Assembly (NCBI RefSeq): GCF_900089835.1
Contig: NZ_OANU01000045.1
Span: 1 to 64,000, forward strand
Source of the DNA: Vibrio thalassae
GTDB lineage: Bacteria > Pseudomonadota > Gammaproteobacteria > Enterobacterales > Vibrionaceae
Direction of reading: 5' to 3'
Length of the DNA stretch: 64,000 bases
Shown here piece after piece: positions 28,065-36,731 of this stretch. The first letter of the stretch is position 1. Every line of letters starts with the position of its first letter. The translations under genes were made by a program, and so were the position numbers. The notes beneath the pieces were generated by a model, which was given only the letters and a program-made list of their open reading frames with translations, was not told the DNA's origin and made no database searches.

Positions 28065-28388
28065 ATGATCAGTGGAGACACTATTCTATTAGCATTGATG
28101 CTCATTACCTCGGTCAATATGGCGAGGTATCTAACAGCACTACGCGCACTTATTTTCATCATGCGTGAAGCGCACCCATTGCTCTATCAGCAAGTGGATG
28201 GACGAGGCTTCTTTACCGCGCACGGCAATATGTCGAAGCAAGTGAGACTGTATCACTATCTCAAAACTAAAGAATATCTCCATCACCACGACTCCGTGTT
28301 TACCGAAAAGTGCGACAGAGTCCGAGAGTTATTTATCCTAAGCGTTGCGCTGATCGGAGTTACATTATTTGCTGCACTCTTGTTATAA
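28065..28388 (+). CDS. uspB: Universal stress protein B
   Basis: The 107-residue protein matches UspB: a span at each end ([25 protein letters not shown] and [18 protein letters not shown]) and a conserved middle, [32 protein letters not shown]. It is an inner-membrane protein linked to stationary-phase ethanol resistance in E. coli. GGGAGGAAAAG precedes the ATG. Confidence 0.92.
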   Translation: MISGDTILLALMLITSVNMARYLTALRALIFIMREAHPLLYQQVDGRGFFTAHGNMSKQVRLYHYLKTKEYLHHHDSVFTEKCDRVRELFILSVALIGVTLFAALLL

Positions 28389-28509
28389 CTTTTTGATTAT
28401 TGAAATAAGTATGTGGAGCGTTGCCTGAATCTTGTTGGCGGGGAAAAAAGGTCTGCAATGTAAGTGTATTTACAGACGTGTCATCAGCATAACAGCGGTT
28501 TAACAGTAG

Positions 28510-28519
28510 GTGTGCTCGT
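28510..28519. repeat. Target-site duplication, left copy
   Basis: GTGTGCTCGT, repeated exactly at 29753-29762, flanks the ISAs1-family element. Confidence 0.75.
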
Positions 28520-29752
28520 AAGGGCACGAATGTACTTTGTTAGTTTGATGTAAACAAAACCGAAGCTCTGTAATCTTTGTCCCATACCGCTTTATTCATC
28601 TTCCTGGGTACTGACAAGTTCCCTTCGGATTTTCTAAACAAGTTCTGAACAAAACGTCTGCAACAAGCCATATTTAGTGCTGAATCTCCAGCATAAATAC
28701 ATTGTTCATCTTCTTTGAAAATAACGTCCAACGCCCAGTGCTGCTGGTTCTCGATGTGCCAGTGTTTTCTGGTCGCTTGTGAGGCTAACTCTAACGACAA
28801 GTGATCTGTGCAAATATAATACGATGTTTCATAACTTCCTTTCCCTTTGACACTTCTATCTCTCACCACTGCAACAACACTTTTAACGACAGACCACTTT
28901 TCTCTGAGTGCTTCACTGAAGGCTGCTGGGAGAACGTAAACCTCACGAACCTCTTTTCTGCCATGCCCTTTATCTTCGGTGATGTATGACTCTTGTTTAT
29001 CTTCAGGCAAAGACCAATAGTCTTGGAATTGTGCATCCACTTCTGCAAGCAAACTGGGCTGATTCAGTTTGACTTGCACTAAGAAATCGCCACCTTTATC
29101 AACCACTTTATTCAGAGTTTCAACCTGACAATGCAGGGCATCAGCCGTTAATAGACATCCTTTTATATCTAAAGTATCTAACAGGTTTCTTATCGCTGTT
29201 AGCTCCGTCCCTTTGCCTTTACAGGGTTGATGTGTGAGGGTCAAACCTTCATCAACATCGAATGCCGAGACCATATAAAGGGGGTTATCTTGTTTGTTTG
29301 CTTTAGCACCTTTTAGTACCTTCCCGTCAACACTGATGATAGGTTGAGCATGCCTCTCTCTATGCAAATTAACCCAGCCCACCATAGCTTCTAAGAGTGT
29401 TTCAGGAACAATAGTCCTCATAATTGCTGCAATATTATGACGAGTAGGAAGGCCATTTTCGTAGGGGAAATACTCACGTTACCAGTCGATATTTCCTTCA
29501 CCAAAATCCTTGATATCCGTCCACTTGTTTTGACCACAAAGCATGGCTGTTATGACAACAAAAGCGACTTTTATAACAGGGTAGACTTGGTTGATATGCG
29601 AACGGGTATCTTTCACTTTTTTTAGCTGTTCAATGATAATCATGCGAGTTTCTCATATTTTTTATTTCATGATCTGATCGTGACTATCAGGAAAAGTTCC
29701 AATTGAAAATAAAGTTATTTATTTTCAATAACTAAAGTTCGATCCCGCCCTT
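28520..29752 (-). mobile_element. ISAs1-family insertion sequence (1233 bp)
   Basis: The ends are imperfect inverted repeats: AAGGGCACGAATGTACTTTG at the left and AAGGGCGGGATCGAACTTTA at the right (read inward). They are flanked by a perfect 10-bp direct repeat GTGTGCTCGT at 28510-28519 and 29753-29762. Length, end structure and duplication size fit the ISAs1 family. The intact duplication shows simple, fairly recent transposition; the transposase it carries has an internal stop. It lies in the gap between uspB and a YhiN-family gene. Confidence 0.85.
28540..29643 (-). pseudogene. ISAs1-family transposase, interrupted by a nonsense codon
   Basis: The frame from ATG 29643 to 28540 is open (367 codons) except for TAA at 29479-29481, where the family has a leucine-like residue (DW-stop-REYFPYENGLPTRHNIA). 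The N-terminal part, TRSHINQVYPVIKVAF and WTDIKDFGEGN, matches the ISAs1/H-repeat N-domain. The remaining 293 residues, restartable at ATG 29421, hold the DDE core: ISVDGKVLKGAK, LLTADALHCQ, and HWHIENQQHWALDVIF. A single TTA-to-TAA change would explain the stop. The downstream fragment keeps the catalytic core but lacks the N-domain. Confidence 0.88.
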
Positions 29753-29762
29753 GTGTGCTCGT
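29753..29762. repeat. Target-site duplication, right copy
   Basis: GTGTGCTCGT, identical to 28510-28519. Confidence 0.75.
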
Positions 29763-30007
29763 AGTGTCGGTATCAATGTACTCGCTTCAATCAACAAAGC
29801 CGAGCTACAGTGGGTTGTATAACATCCTCTCTATTATGGGCGGTGCAGCTCCTTGTAATCTAGATATAAAAACAATCTAGCTAGGTATTAACTATGGGGA
29901 CGTCATATAAAGATGGGCGCACAGAAAAATCGTTCACGACCAAATAATATAATTAAGTCAATTCACTTTCAGTGCCCTTTAGAGCTCCGTAAAGTGCCAT
30001 CGATAAC
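29763..30007. other. Non-coding stretch after the insertion sequence
   Basis: Together with the 30212-30457 gap this is AT-rich sequence without a supported gene, RNA or repeat. Only the small ORF at 30008-30211 lies between. Confidence 0.3.
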
Positions 30008-30211
30008 TTAGTTCGGGTTGAGGACTGTAATGGCAGTGCGTTCATGACAGTGATAATCGCCGTTCAAAACTTTTTGAATTGTTTCCGCTGAAGATTCGAA
30101 CAACATGTCTATGTCTTGGCCTGTTGCAAACCCGTAAGCGCCAAATACTCCTAGTAGGACCAGTGGATATATAAGCAGTTTTTTTGCAGCCACAGTATCT
30201 TTCCTTTGCAT
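30008..30211 (-). CDS. Small single-span or secreted hypothetical protein
   Basis: A 67-residue ORF with a basic start (MQRKDTVAAKK), one hydrophobic segment (LLIYPLVLLGVFGAYGFATG) and a polar tail. The composition is protein-like and suits a small membrane-anchored or exported protein. The AAGG before the ATG is very close. No family is recognised, so it may not be expressed. Confidence 0.4.
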   Translation of the reverse strand: MQRKDTVAAKKLLIYPLVLLGVFGAYGFATGQDIDMLFESSAETIQKVLNGDYHCHERTAITVLNPN

Positions 30212-30457
30212 ACCTTATTGATAGAATTGTTTATTGATAGCATTATCATTAATGTCGTTCAATCACATCTCTTGCAAAAAATTTTCTTTTCTCTGTAATT
30301 GTGAGCAAGTTAGCACTTGCATGCAGCTTGGTGTTTTGAATCTGTATTTGACTCTAGTTACATCAAATAAACGGAAAAAAGAGTAAGTCGCCAGTAAACA
30401 CGGTAGAATCCAGTTTTGAAATCCATTTTGAATGTACAGTGAGTGTGTAGAAAGTCT

Positions 30458-31648
30458 ATGGTTCAGCATGATGTTATCGTGATTGGGGCAGGAGCTGCCG
30501 GTTTAATGTGTGCCTCTAGTGCAGGTCAGCGGGGGCGTTCAGTCCTTGTTCTTGATCATGGGAAACGACCAGGCAGAAAAATTCTTATTGCTGGTGGCGG
30601 ACGTTGCAACTTTACTAATTATGATGTGACGGCTAAGAACTTCTTAAGTCAAAACCCTCATTTTGTTAAATCTGCATTGGCTCAGTATACCAATTGGGAT
30701 TTTATATCGATGATCTACAAGCACGGGATTGAGTTTGAAGAACGCGGTCACGGTCAGTTATTCTGTGTTAATAATCATGATGCGAAAGATATCGTCAAAA
30801 TGCTCGTAGATGAATGTGATGCAACCGGTAATGTTCACTACAAGTATCAATGTGAAGTGACTGATATCGAACGTATATCAGAGAGTGACTTTTTAGTAGA
30901 GACGACAAAAGGCTCCTTTAAGTGTAAGTCCTTGGTGGTAGCTACAGGTGGACTTTCAATGCCACGTTTGGGCGCGACTCCTTTTGGTTGGAAAGTCGCA
31001 GAGCAGTTTGGATTGGGAGTCATAGCCCCTAAAGCGGCTTTAGTTCCATTTACGCTAGATGGCCGAGAAAAAGGTTTAACAGAATTAACCGGAACCGCCC
31101 TTCCAGTTCGAATTAGTTGTAACAACAACGAATTTACGGAAGCTTTGTTATTCACTCATCGAGGTATTTCTGGACCGTCAGTGCTACAAATCTCTTCATA
31201 CTGGAACCCAGGTGATGTCGTTCAAATTGACTGGCTTCCTAGCTCGAATGTTATTGAGTTAGTGGAAAAATCGATAGTTGATAATCCTGCTCAAGAGATT
31301 AAAACAACTCTGTCAAAAATATTACCAAAGCGTCTAGTCGAATACTTTATTGAGATGAGCGTGTTTGAAAATAAACCACTTCGCCAGTTGAATAGGCGAG
31401 AGATAGATACGATTAGTACCGCGCTTCATTCATGGGAAATTAAGCCAAACGGCACGGAAGGATATAGGACTGCCGAAGCCACTACTGGAGGGGTAGATAC
31501 GAAGTATTTGTCTTCTAAAACAATGGAAGCAAGTCATGTTCCGGGGCTGTATTTTATAGGTGAGTGTGTCGATGTCACAGGTCACCTTGGCGGGTTTAAC
31601 TTTCAATGGGCATGGTCATCTGGTTGGGTGGCAGGACAGAACGCTTAG
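30458..31648 (+). CDS. yhiN: YhiN/HI0933-family flavoprotein (BaiN-like)
   Basis: The 396-residue protein has the FAD-binding start VIVIGAGAAGLMCASSAGQRGRSV, then GRKILIAGGGRCNFTN (about 40-55), the family hallmark, a central LVVATGGLSMPRLGATPFGW, and the C-terminal GLYFIGECVDVTGHLGGFNFQWAWSSGW. It is predicted to be an NAD(P)/FAD-dependent oxidoreductase; the true substrate is unclear in the family. ATG 30458 is chosen over the GTG-type upstream start because the flavin fold starts right after it. Confidence 0.9.
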   Translation: MVQHDVIVIGAGAAGLMCASSAGQRGRSVLVLDHGKRPGRKILIAGGGRCNFTNYDVTAKNFLSQNPHFVKSALAQYTNWDFISMIYKHGIEFEERGHGQLFCVNNHDAKDIVKMLVDECDATGNVHYKYQCEVTDIERISESDFLVETTKGSFKCKSLVVATGGLSMPRLGATPFGWKVAEQFGLGVIAPKAALVPFTLDGREKGLTELTGTALPVRISCNNNEFTEALLFTHRGISGPSVLQISSYWNPGDVVQIDWLPSSNVIELVEKSIVDNPAQEIKTTLSKILPKRLVEYFIEMSVFENKPLRQLNRREIDTISTALHSWEIKPNGTEGYRTAEATTGGVDTKYLSSKTMEASHVPGLYFIGECVDVTGHLGGFNFQWAWSSGWVAGQNA

Positions 31649-31741
31649 GCGTTATTGATCGTCGAACTGCGAAACGTTTTATCAGCGTAGCGATGGGGTT
31701 AGCTACAGCGTTATTATGGGTAGCCTGTACATATGACTAGA

Positions 31742-31777
31742 AGTATCAAGCTCAATAGTTACTTTGAGCTTGATACT
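31742..31777. terminator. Perfect 13-bp inverted repeat between convergent genes
   Basis: AGTATCAAGCTCA (31742-31754) and TGAGCTTGATACT (31765-31777) enclose a 10-base loop. There is no T-run on either side, but its site between the stops of yhiN and the 31811 gene suggests a bidirectional mRNA 3'-end structure. Confidence 0.55.
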
Positions 31778-31810
31778 CAGTTCTTGTGTCGTTTGGCGGT
31801 ATAGTGTCCG

Positions 31811-32659
31811 CTAATAGGCCTTAGAATCACATCGTTCTAGCTCTGTATTGAAACGTTGAATAAACAACCCTGTATCTTGGTACTTGGTAAACACTACAAC
31901 TCCATCACTTTGACTGATAAAAAACTCTAAAGCCTCACCATCAATTTTAAGTCCAAGATTGCTGTTAAATGAAGCATCAAGCATAACGCCGTACAACACC
32001 GTTGAGGGAGTCATGTTAAGGTAATTGGCTTTTTTTTCAGGGTTCAAAGCATTCTCGTAGGCCAATTGTACCGCTTGGACATCAACACTATCGTCAAAAT
32101 AGAGCACCCGCCATCCTTGATTACGCTTTAGCACAAATGACGGCTTACCAAATTGAGTTTCTATGGCAGACAGTGCTGTGGAATTATTGTCGACGGTTAA
32201 CCTGATTAAACCAGAGATATCCATAACAGACTCATTATTGTAAATCCGCAAACCCGCTCGGGGTCTTGTGTTGTCTTGCTCTTGAATGAGTCGGTCCTCG
32301 TAACGCATGAGACCATAAGTAGGGAAAGGGTCGAGTTCATCGGGAAAGTTGTTAAAGTCAGCAAGAGATGTGATTCTTACCAATGGTTGGGAACAGGTCA
32401 CAATACTGTCAGTTTGAAAAAGGCCTGCTGGTCCTACAAAGCCAGTATCGTAGCCTCTATCAAACCGAAACTTTCCCTGCGTCATGGACGTGGCGATGCC
32501 CTGGTCATTTTGGTCTTCCGAAAAAGCCTTCAAGCTTAGCTGAAGCCTATCTACTGATGCGCTTTCAATGGTACTACCCGTTAATTTAATCTCGTCTGCC
32601 CAAAGCAAAGTTGAGATCAAAGTGCAAGTGACACTCACACCAAAGGTTGTTCTATTCAT
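31811..32659 (-). CDS. Secreted hypothetical protein, last gene of the adiA operon
   Basis: A 282-residue protein with a signal peptide (MNRTTFGVSVTCTLISTLLWA|DE). The start at 32659 is chosen because AAGGA is then 7 bases away. The mature part has no family I recognise; it has two well separated cysteines (IVTCSQPLV and LERCDS, possibly a disulfide) and beta-rich segments such as GWRVLYFDDSVDVQAVQLAY. It begins 20 bp after the adiA stop on the same strand, so it is almost certainly co-transcribed. A periplasmic role during acid or arginine stress is only a guess from context. Confidence 0.65.
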   Translation of the reverse strand: MNRTTFGVSVTCTLISTLLWADEIKLTGSTIESASVDRLQLSLKAFSEDQNDQGIATSMTQGKFRFDRGYDTGFVGPAGLFQTDSIVTCSQPLVRITSLADFNNFPDELDPFPTYGLMRYEDRLIQEQDNTRPRAGLRIYNNESVMDISGLIRLTVDNNSTALSAIETQFGKPSFVLKRNQGWRVLYFDDSVDVQAVQLAYENALNPEKKANYLNMTPSTVLYGVMLDASFNSNLGLKIDGEALEFFISQSDGVVVFTKYQDTGLFIQRFNTELERCDSKAY

Positions 32660-32679
32660 AGCCATTTCCTTGTTAAACA

Positions 32680-34971
32680 CTAGTCCTTCACGCACATAAC
32701 ATAATAGGTACCCTCTTTTACCTCGGTGCCTTCCGTTTCGTGCTCGAAACCGGGAAATTCTTTATCCCAGACTTCTAAACTGTGTAAGTAATGAATCTGA
32801 GGACTGCTGTCATCACCAAAACTCTCCCCAGACATCAACATTGGAATGCCCGGTGGGTAAGGTATAACAGCATTCGCTGCTACGCGACCTTGCAATTTAT
32901 GTGATGGCACCATTTCGACGTTGTTTTCAACAATCGATTCAAAGGCTGCTCTGGGTGTAATGACGGCCTCGGGTAATGATGAGTACGCAGCATTTAGCTT
33001 GTCTGACGGAGTATGTTGCTTGAGGTAAGCAAACATCTGTTTACTCAGTTCTTTCAGGCCCATGCCGCCATATACCTCGGGGTACTGATTGACAAGATCC
33101 GGCAGTACATCTTTTAACGGAGAATTCTGATCGTGGTGATGCTTGAAATGTAATAACGTATTCACCAAGGTTGCCCATTTGCCTTTGGTGATCCCCATAG
33201 AGAATAGGAACATTATTTGGAAGTCGGTGGTACGTGTGGGCACAATGCCGTATCGAGTGAGGTATTGGGTGACCAATGCTGCGGGTACTCCATGGTCTAA
33301 CAAAATGCCATCTTCGCCCATTCCCGGAGAGAGAATACTGACTTTGATAGGGTCAAGCATACACCAATCGTCTGGCATATCTTTAAAGCCGTGCCATGTA
33401 TCTCCCGGCTTCATCATCCAGAAGTCTTGAGTACTCGCAAGTAACTTGGGATCAGCTTGCTCAAAGGGTAATGAGGCTCCGGTTGTTGGGTCGGTAAATG
33501 TTTCAGCATTCCAGGGCTTAAAGAACCAGTCGCCATCTTGTTCAAACTCTCGATATAAACGCCCCATTGCCTGACGATAATCGACCGCTTCAAGGATAAC
33601 TTCTTGTGTTAGGGAGTAGCCTTTGTTACCGGACATTTGTGATATGGCTATGTCATTTGATGCGCTAATCGCATACAAAGGAGAGGTGGTAGCATGCATC
33701 ATATATGCTTGATTAAAACGCTGAAAGTCAATCGAATCTTTCCCATTTCGAACGTGTATGTATGAAGCTTGCGATAACGCATTAAGGAGTTTATGTGTTG
33801 AGTGGGTTGCAAATACGGTTGGTCCGTTCTCAGCCTCTTCAGGTTCCCCTCGCATTGCAAAGTGATCCGTATAGATTGGGTTAAAACGCGCGTACCCATA
33901 CCAGGCTTCATCAAAATGGACTCGATTACTGCTTTGCCCCAGAATCTCTTGGGCACGTTTGGCGTTATAACAAAGGCCATCATAAGTACAGTTAGTAATT
34001 ACAGCGTATACGGGATCTTGGTTGGTAAAGTCTTTAGTCAATGGGCTTTCGGCTGCTCTTTTTTGTAGGGCTGCTTTTTCCATTTGCTCGGGGTAAATGG
34101 GACCGATAATCCCATAACGGTTGCGGGTAGGGAGCATATAGACGGGTCTTGCTCCAGTGAGCATGAGCCCTTGTTCGATTGACTTATGGCAATTTCGGTC
34201 ACAAATGGCAAGGTTATCTTCTTTCATGCAGACTTGCATGATGGTACGGTTTGCGCCAGATGTTCCGGTGACTAGCGAATATGATTTATCCGCACCAAAG
34301 ACCTTGGCTGCAAATGCCTCACTCTCGCCAAAATATCCTGTGTGGTCAAGTAATGATCCCAGTGAGCCGCGCTCTATTCCCATATCTGAACGAAACAACG
34401 CTTCACCATAATGTTGATAAAAACGTTGTCCTGCCGGTGTCTTAGTAAAACCAACGCCGCCTTGGTGACCCGGGGCGGCCCAGGAATATTCATGAACATC
34501 ATCATACTTAATGATTGCTGCCATTAGAGGTGGTAAGAGTTTTTCACGGTACCGTTCCATTGCTGCCAGTGCACGACCAACAATAAAATCGGGGGTGTCC
34601 TCTATAATCCAAACAAACTCATCGACACTAGACATCAACTCACGACTGACTGACAGGGTGGTTTTTTTTCGCTCTGCCAATAAAAAGACGGGGACACCTT
34701 CTTGGCGTCGATTCAGCTTATTAATCAACTGGTAGAACTTATTGTTTTCTTCTGCTTGTTGTCCGGTCATTTGTGAGGTAAGCATAAAACAATCCACGGC
34801 GGAATTGGCGTTAAAGATCGAATAACAATCGTCAAATGATATGGCTACGCTTACCTCTACTCCTTCACTTGTGAACTCGTCAATTAAACGATTCAATGCA
34901 TTTTCAATGACTCCTTCTTTGACCGAGTCATTGAAAATTAATACTTGTTTCTTTTTACCGTACTTCCTCAT
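32680..34971 (-). CDS. adiA: Biodegradative arginine decarboxylase
   Basis: The 763-residue PLP enzyme looks like E. coli AdiA along its whole length: N-terminal wing domain (AIDCFMLT-like, VPVFLLAERK), then HEYSWAAPGHQGGVGFTKTP (about 155-175), HFDEAWYGYARFNPIY, the PLP lysine in THSTHKLLNALSQASY (about residue 393), TSPLYAISASND, and the C-terminal PGFEHETEGTEVKEGTYYVMCVK. AdiA makes agmatine and CO2 from arginine and uses up a proton, giving acid resistance with an arginine/agmatine exchanger. The antiporter gene lies 56 bp upstream. Lysine or ornithine specificity is less likely given the strong AdiA-type features. Confidence 0.9.
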   Translation of the reverse strand: MRKYGKKKQVLIFNDSVKEGVIENALNRLIDEFTSEGVEVSVAISFDDCYSIFNANSAVDCFMLTSQMTGQQAEENNKFYQLINKLNRRQEGVPVFLLAERKKTTLSVSRELMSSVDEFVWIIEDTPDFIVGRALAAMERYREKLLPPLMAAIIKYDDVHEYSWAAPGHQGGVGFTKTPAGQRFYQHYGEALFRSDMGIERGSLGSLLDHTGYFGESEAFAAKVFGADKSYSLVTGTSGANRTIMQVCMKEDNLAICDRNCHKSIEQGLMLTGARPVYMLPTRNRYGIIGPIYPEQMEKAALQKRAAESPLTKDFTNQDPVYAVITNCTYDGLCYNAKRAQEILGQSSNRVHFDEAWYGYARFNPIYTDHFAMRGEPEEAENGPTVFATHSTHKLLNALSQASYIHVRNGKDSIDFQRFNQAYMMHATTSPLYAISASNDIAISQMSGNKGYSLTQEVILEAVDYRQAMGRLYREFEQDGDWFFKPWNAETFTDPTTGASLPFEQADPKLLASTQDFWMMKPGDTWHGFKDMPDDWCMLDPIKVSILSPGMGEDGILLDHGVPAALVTQYLTRYGIVPTRTTDFQIMFLFSMGITKGKWATLVNTLLHFKHHHDQNSPLKDVLPDLVNQYPEVYGGMGLKELSKQMFAYLKQHTPSDKLNAAYSSLPEAVITPRAAFESIVENNVEMVPSHKLQGRVAANAVIPYPPGIPMLMSGESFGDDSSPQIHYLHSLEVWDKEFPGFEHETEGTEVKEGTYYVMCVKD

Positions 34972-35027
34972 AATTACTTTACCTTCTTAATGGGTTAGTG
35001 ATTAGAAATGTGTATCGATGCGCTGAA

Positions 35028-36344
35028 CTATTGCGGGTCATTCGGGGAGGTGTGAGCATCTCTGCTCGCAATGAAGCCGTAAAAGAAATAACCAAATAAA
35101 GTGATAATGGTTCCGTAGAATATGGATTCCTTCCCAGTAGCATACGCACCATAGATGCTATAAAGCACCGCGATCGACCCTACAAAGATGGAGATGTTGT
35201 ACTCTGATTTTCCAACATTGGCGGAACGTAAAATCACACCAAGTGCGGTAAGAGACAGGATATAAGGCACCATGTTAATAAAGACGGCTAAGTCCACGAG
35301 AACATTGAACTGCTTGAGTAGTGTCGGGGAAATGGTCATCACCGCCAGCACTATTTCTAACGCAAACATAATCAACATACCTTTCACAGGGGCATCAAAG
35401 CGGTTCACTTGGCTAAATACCTTGGGGAAAAGATTAAGCTCGGCCGCCGCTTTTGAAACTTGTGCGTTAGTGAATTGCCAGCCAAGTAACGAGCCAATAC
35501 AAGCAACGATGGCTAGAGCTGTCACAATATTCCCTACTGTTGAGTCAAACATTTGTGCGAATACCAAGCCAAATGGCGCATCGGATTTTGCTAATATATC
35601 GTTTGGTACAATACCTTGTATGACGGTTGTAGACGCAATATAGGTTACGGCAGAAAAAATGGTGGCCAACATACAAGCAAGCGGCACATTGCGTTTGGGG
35701 TTCTCCACTGCACCTGAGTTGACGCCTGCGGACTCTATCCCCAAAAATGCCCATAAGGTAAGCGCAATTCCGGAGGACATGGCAGTAGAAATGGATACAT
35801 CGCCTGGATTCCATGCTTGTGCAAAGATCTTGGTATCGAACCAAAACCAACCAATGATTGACACGCCAAGCACAGGAATAATCACCCCCCAAACCGTAAT
35901 GGATGAAATTCGTCCGGTGATTTTCGCTCCGCGCATATTGGCGCCAAGCGTGACGACTAAAATCACAACGACACCGATAAACGTGCGTGTTGGACTTTCT
36001 TTAAGCCAGGGGATAAACGTTTCCAAATAACCCACCGATGTCACGGCGATGGCTACGGCGCTGATGACGAGGCAGACATAGTAAGTATAAGACGCGATAA
36101 AAAAACTCGACTTTCCATGTGCTCTCTTAGCGTAAGCGGACATCCCGCCATCTTCAAGGCAGTACATCCCGCATTTGGAAAACGCGTAGGCAATACATAA
36201 TGCGCCTACGGCGGTGATGCCCCATGCGAGTAAGGCGATTCCTCCGGTTTGTGCTAAGCTGGAGGGCAATAAAATTATCCCAGAGCCCATCATGTTCACC
36301 GTTACGATGGTCGTTAGTCCCATCAGCCCCATTTTGTTGCTCAT
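35028..36344 (-). CDS. Basic amino acid/polyamine antiporter, PotE-like
   Basis: The 438-residue APC-family transporter has twelve predicted spans. It starts KMGLMGLTTIVTVNMMGSGIILLP, whose GSG loop in the first span binds the substrate backbone; ITGRISSITVWGVIIPVLG, FLGIESAGVN, LLGWQFTNAQVSKAAAE and LKQFNVLVDLAVFINMVPYILS are closer to PotE (putrescine/ornithine) than to AdiC or CadB. Since adiA follows directly, it most likely exchanges arginine for agmatine, or else serves a polyamine. ATG 36344 has AGGAGG at ideal spacing; a longer start at 36395 adds an unmatched tail. Confidence 0.87.
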   Translation of the reverse strand: MSNKMGLMGLTTIVTVNMMGSGIILLPSSLAQTGGIALLAWGITAVGALCIAYAFSKCGMYCLEDGGMSAYAKRAHGKSSFFIASYTYYVCLVISAVAIAVTSVGYLETFIPWLKESPTRTFIGVVVILVVTLGANMRGAKITGRISSITVWGVIIPVLGVSIIGWFWFDTKIFAQAWNPGDVSISTAMSSGIALTLWAFLGIESAGVNSGAVENPKRNVPLACMLATIFSAVTYIASTTVIQGIVPNDILAKSDAPFGLVFAQMFDSTVGNIVTALAIVACIGSLLGWQFTNAQVSKAAAELNLFPKVFSQVNRFDAPVKGMLIMFALEIVLAVMTISPTLLKQFNVLVDLAVFINMVPYILSLTALGVILRSANVGKSEYNISIFVGSIAVLYSIYGAYATGKESIFYGTIITLFGYFFYGFIASRDAHTSPNDPQ

Positions 36345-36358
36345 ATCAATCCTCCTGC

Positions 36359-36586
36359 CTACAGTGAAGTAAACCGAAATAACAAACATCCACATTTGGC
36401 ACTCGAACCTTTTGGCGCCATGTTATGTTGGCGCATGATCTTCAAAGGTAGTGGGTGTTCATTCGGATCTACAGGGAAAGCATAGTTGTAGATTAACGAT
36501 TGTGATAATTTGCTGTTGAGTAAATTGTAAATAGCATTGTTTGCAAAGCTCAGTGCAACTGCATGTCTGTTACAAAGAGAGCGCAT
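36359..36586 (-). CDS. Possible leader ORF upstream of the antiporter-adiA operon
   Basis: An open frame of 75 codons, or 25 from an internal ATG at 36436, ends 14 bp before the antiporter start, next to its ribosome site. Within it the inverted repeat GCGCCA (36415-36420) and TGGCGC (36429-36434) could form a hairpin in the 5' leader. Polyamine operons such as speF use an upstream arrest peptide, but no similarity to that peptide is visible. It may be an untranslated leader only. Confidence 0.25.
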   Translation of the reverse strand: MRSLCNRHAVALSFANNAIYNLLNSKLSQSLIYNYAFPVDPNEHPLPLKIMRQHNMAPKGSSAKCGCLLFRFTSL

Positions 36587-36598
36587 CGAAAGCGCTCT
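36578..36598. promoter_or_regulatory. Inverted repeat AGAGCGC/GCGCTCT
   Basis: A perfect 7-bp inverted repeat (36578-36584 and 36592-36598) with a 7-base spacer, upstream of the antiporter-adiA operon and downstream of the EamA gene. It may be an operator or a weak terminator; no T-run follows. Confidence 0.3.
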
Positions 36599-36680
36599 TA
36601 TGGCAGCTCACTGTCCATGCAGATGCGGTTGATACCATGGTGCCTGCAAGACAGCCAAGGTCGGGATGACGATTAATAGG

Positions 36681-36709
36681 GCAGGCCTGTGTGAGATTGC
36701 GTGGCCTGC
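36681..36709 (-). terminator. Hairpin downstream of the EamA gene
   Basis: GCAGGCC (36681-36687) and GGCCTGC (36703-36709) can pair 22 bp past the stop of the leftward EamA gene. No T-run follows, so this may stabilise the mRNA end rather than terminate. Confidence 0.4.
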
Positions 36710-36731
36710 GGTATTTAAAACAAGAGAGAAA

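Noticed and set aside
31612..31740. 42-codon ORF overlapping the end of yhiN, with a lipobox-like LLWVAC
   Set aside because: No ribosome site, the cysteine is four residues from the end, and half of it lies inside yhiN in another frame.
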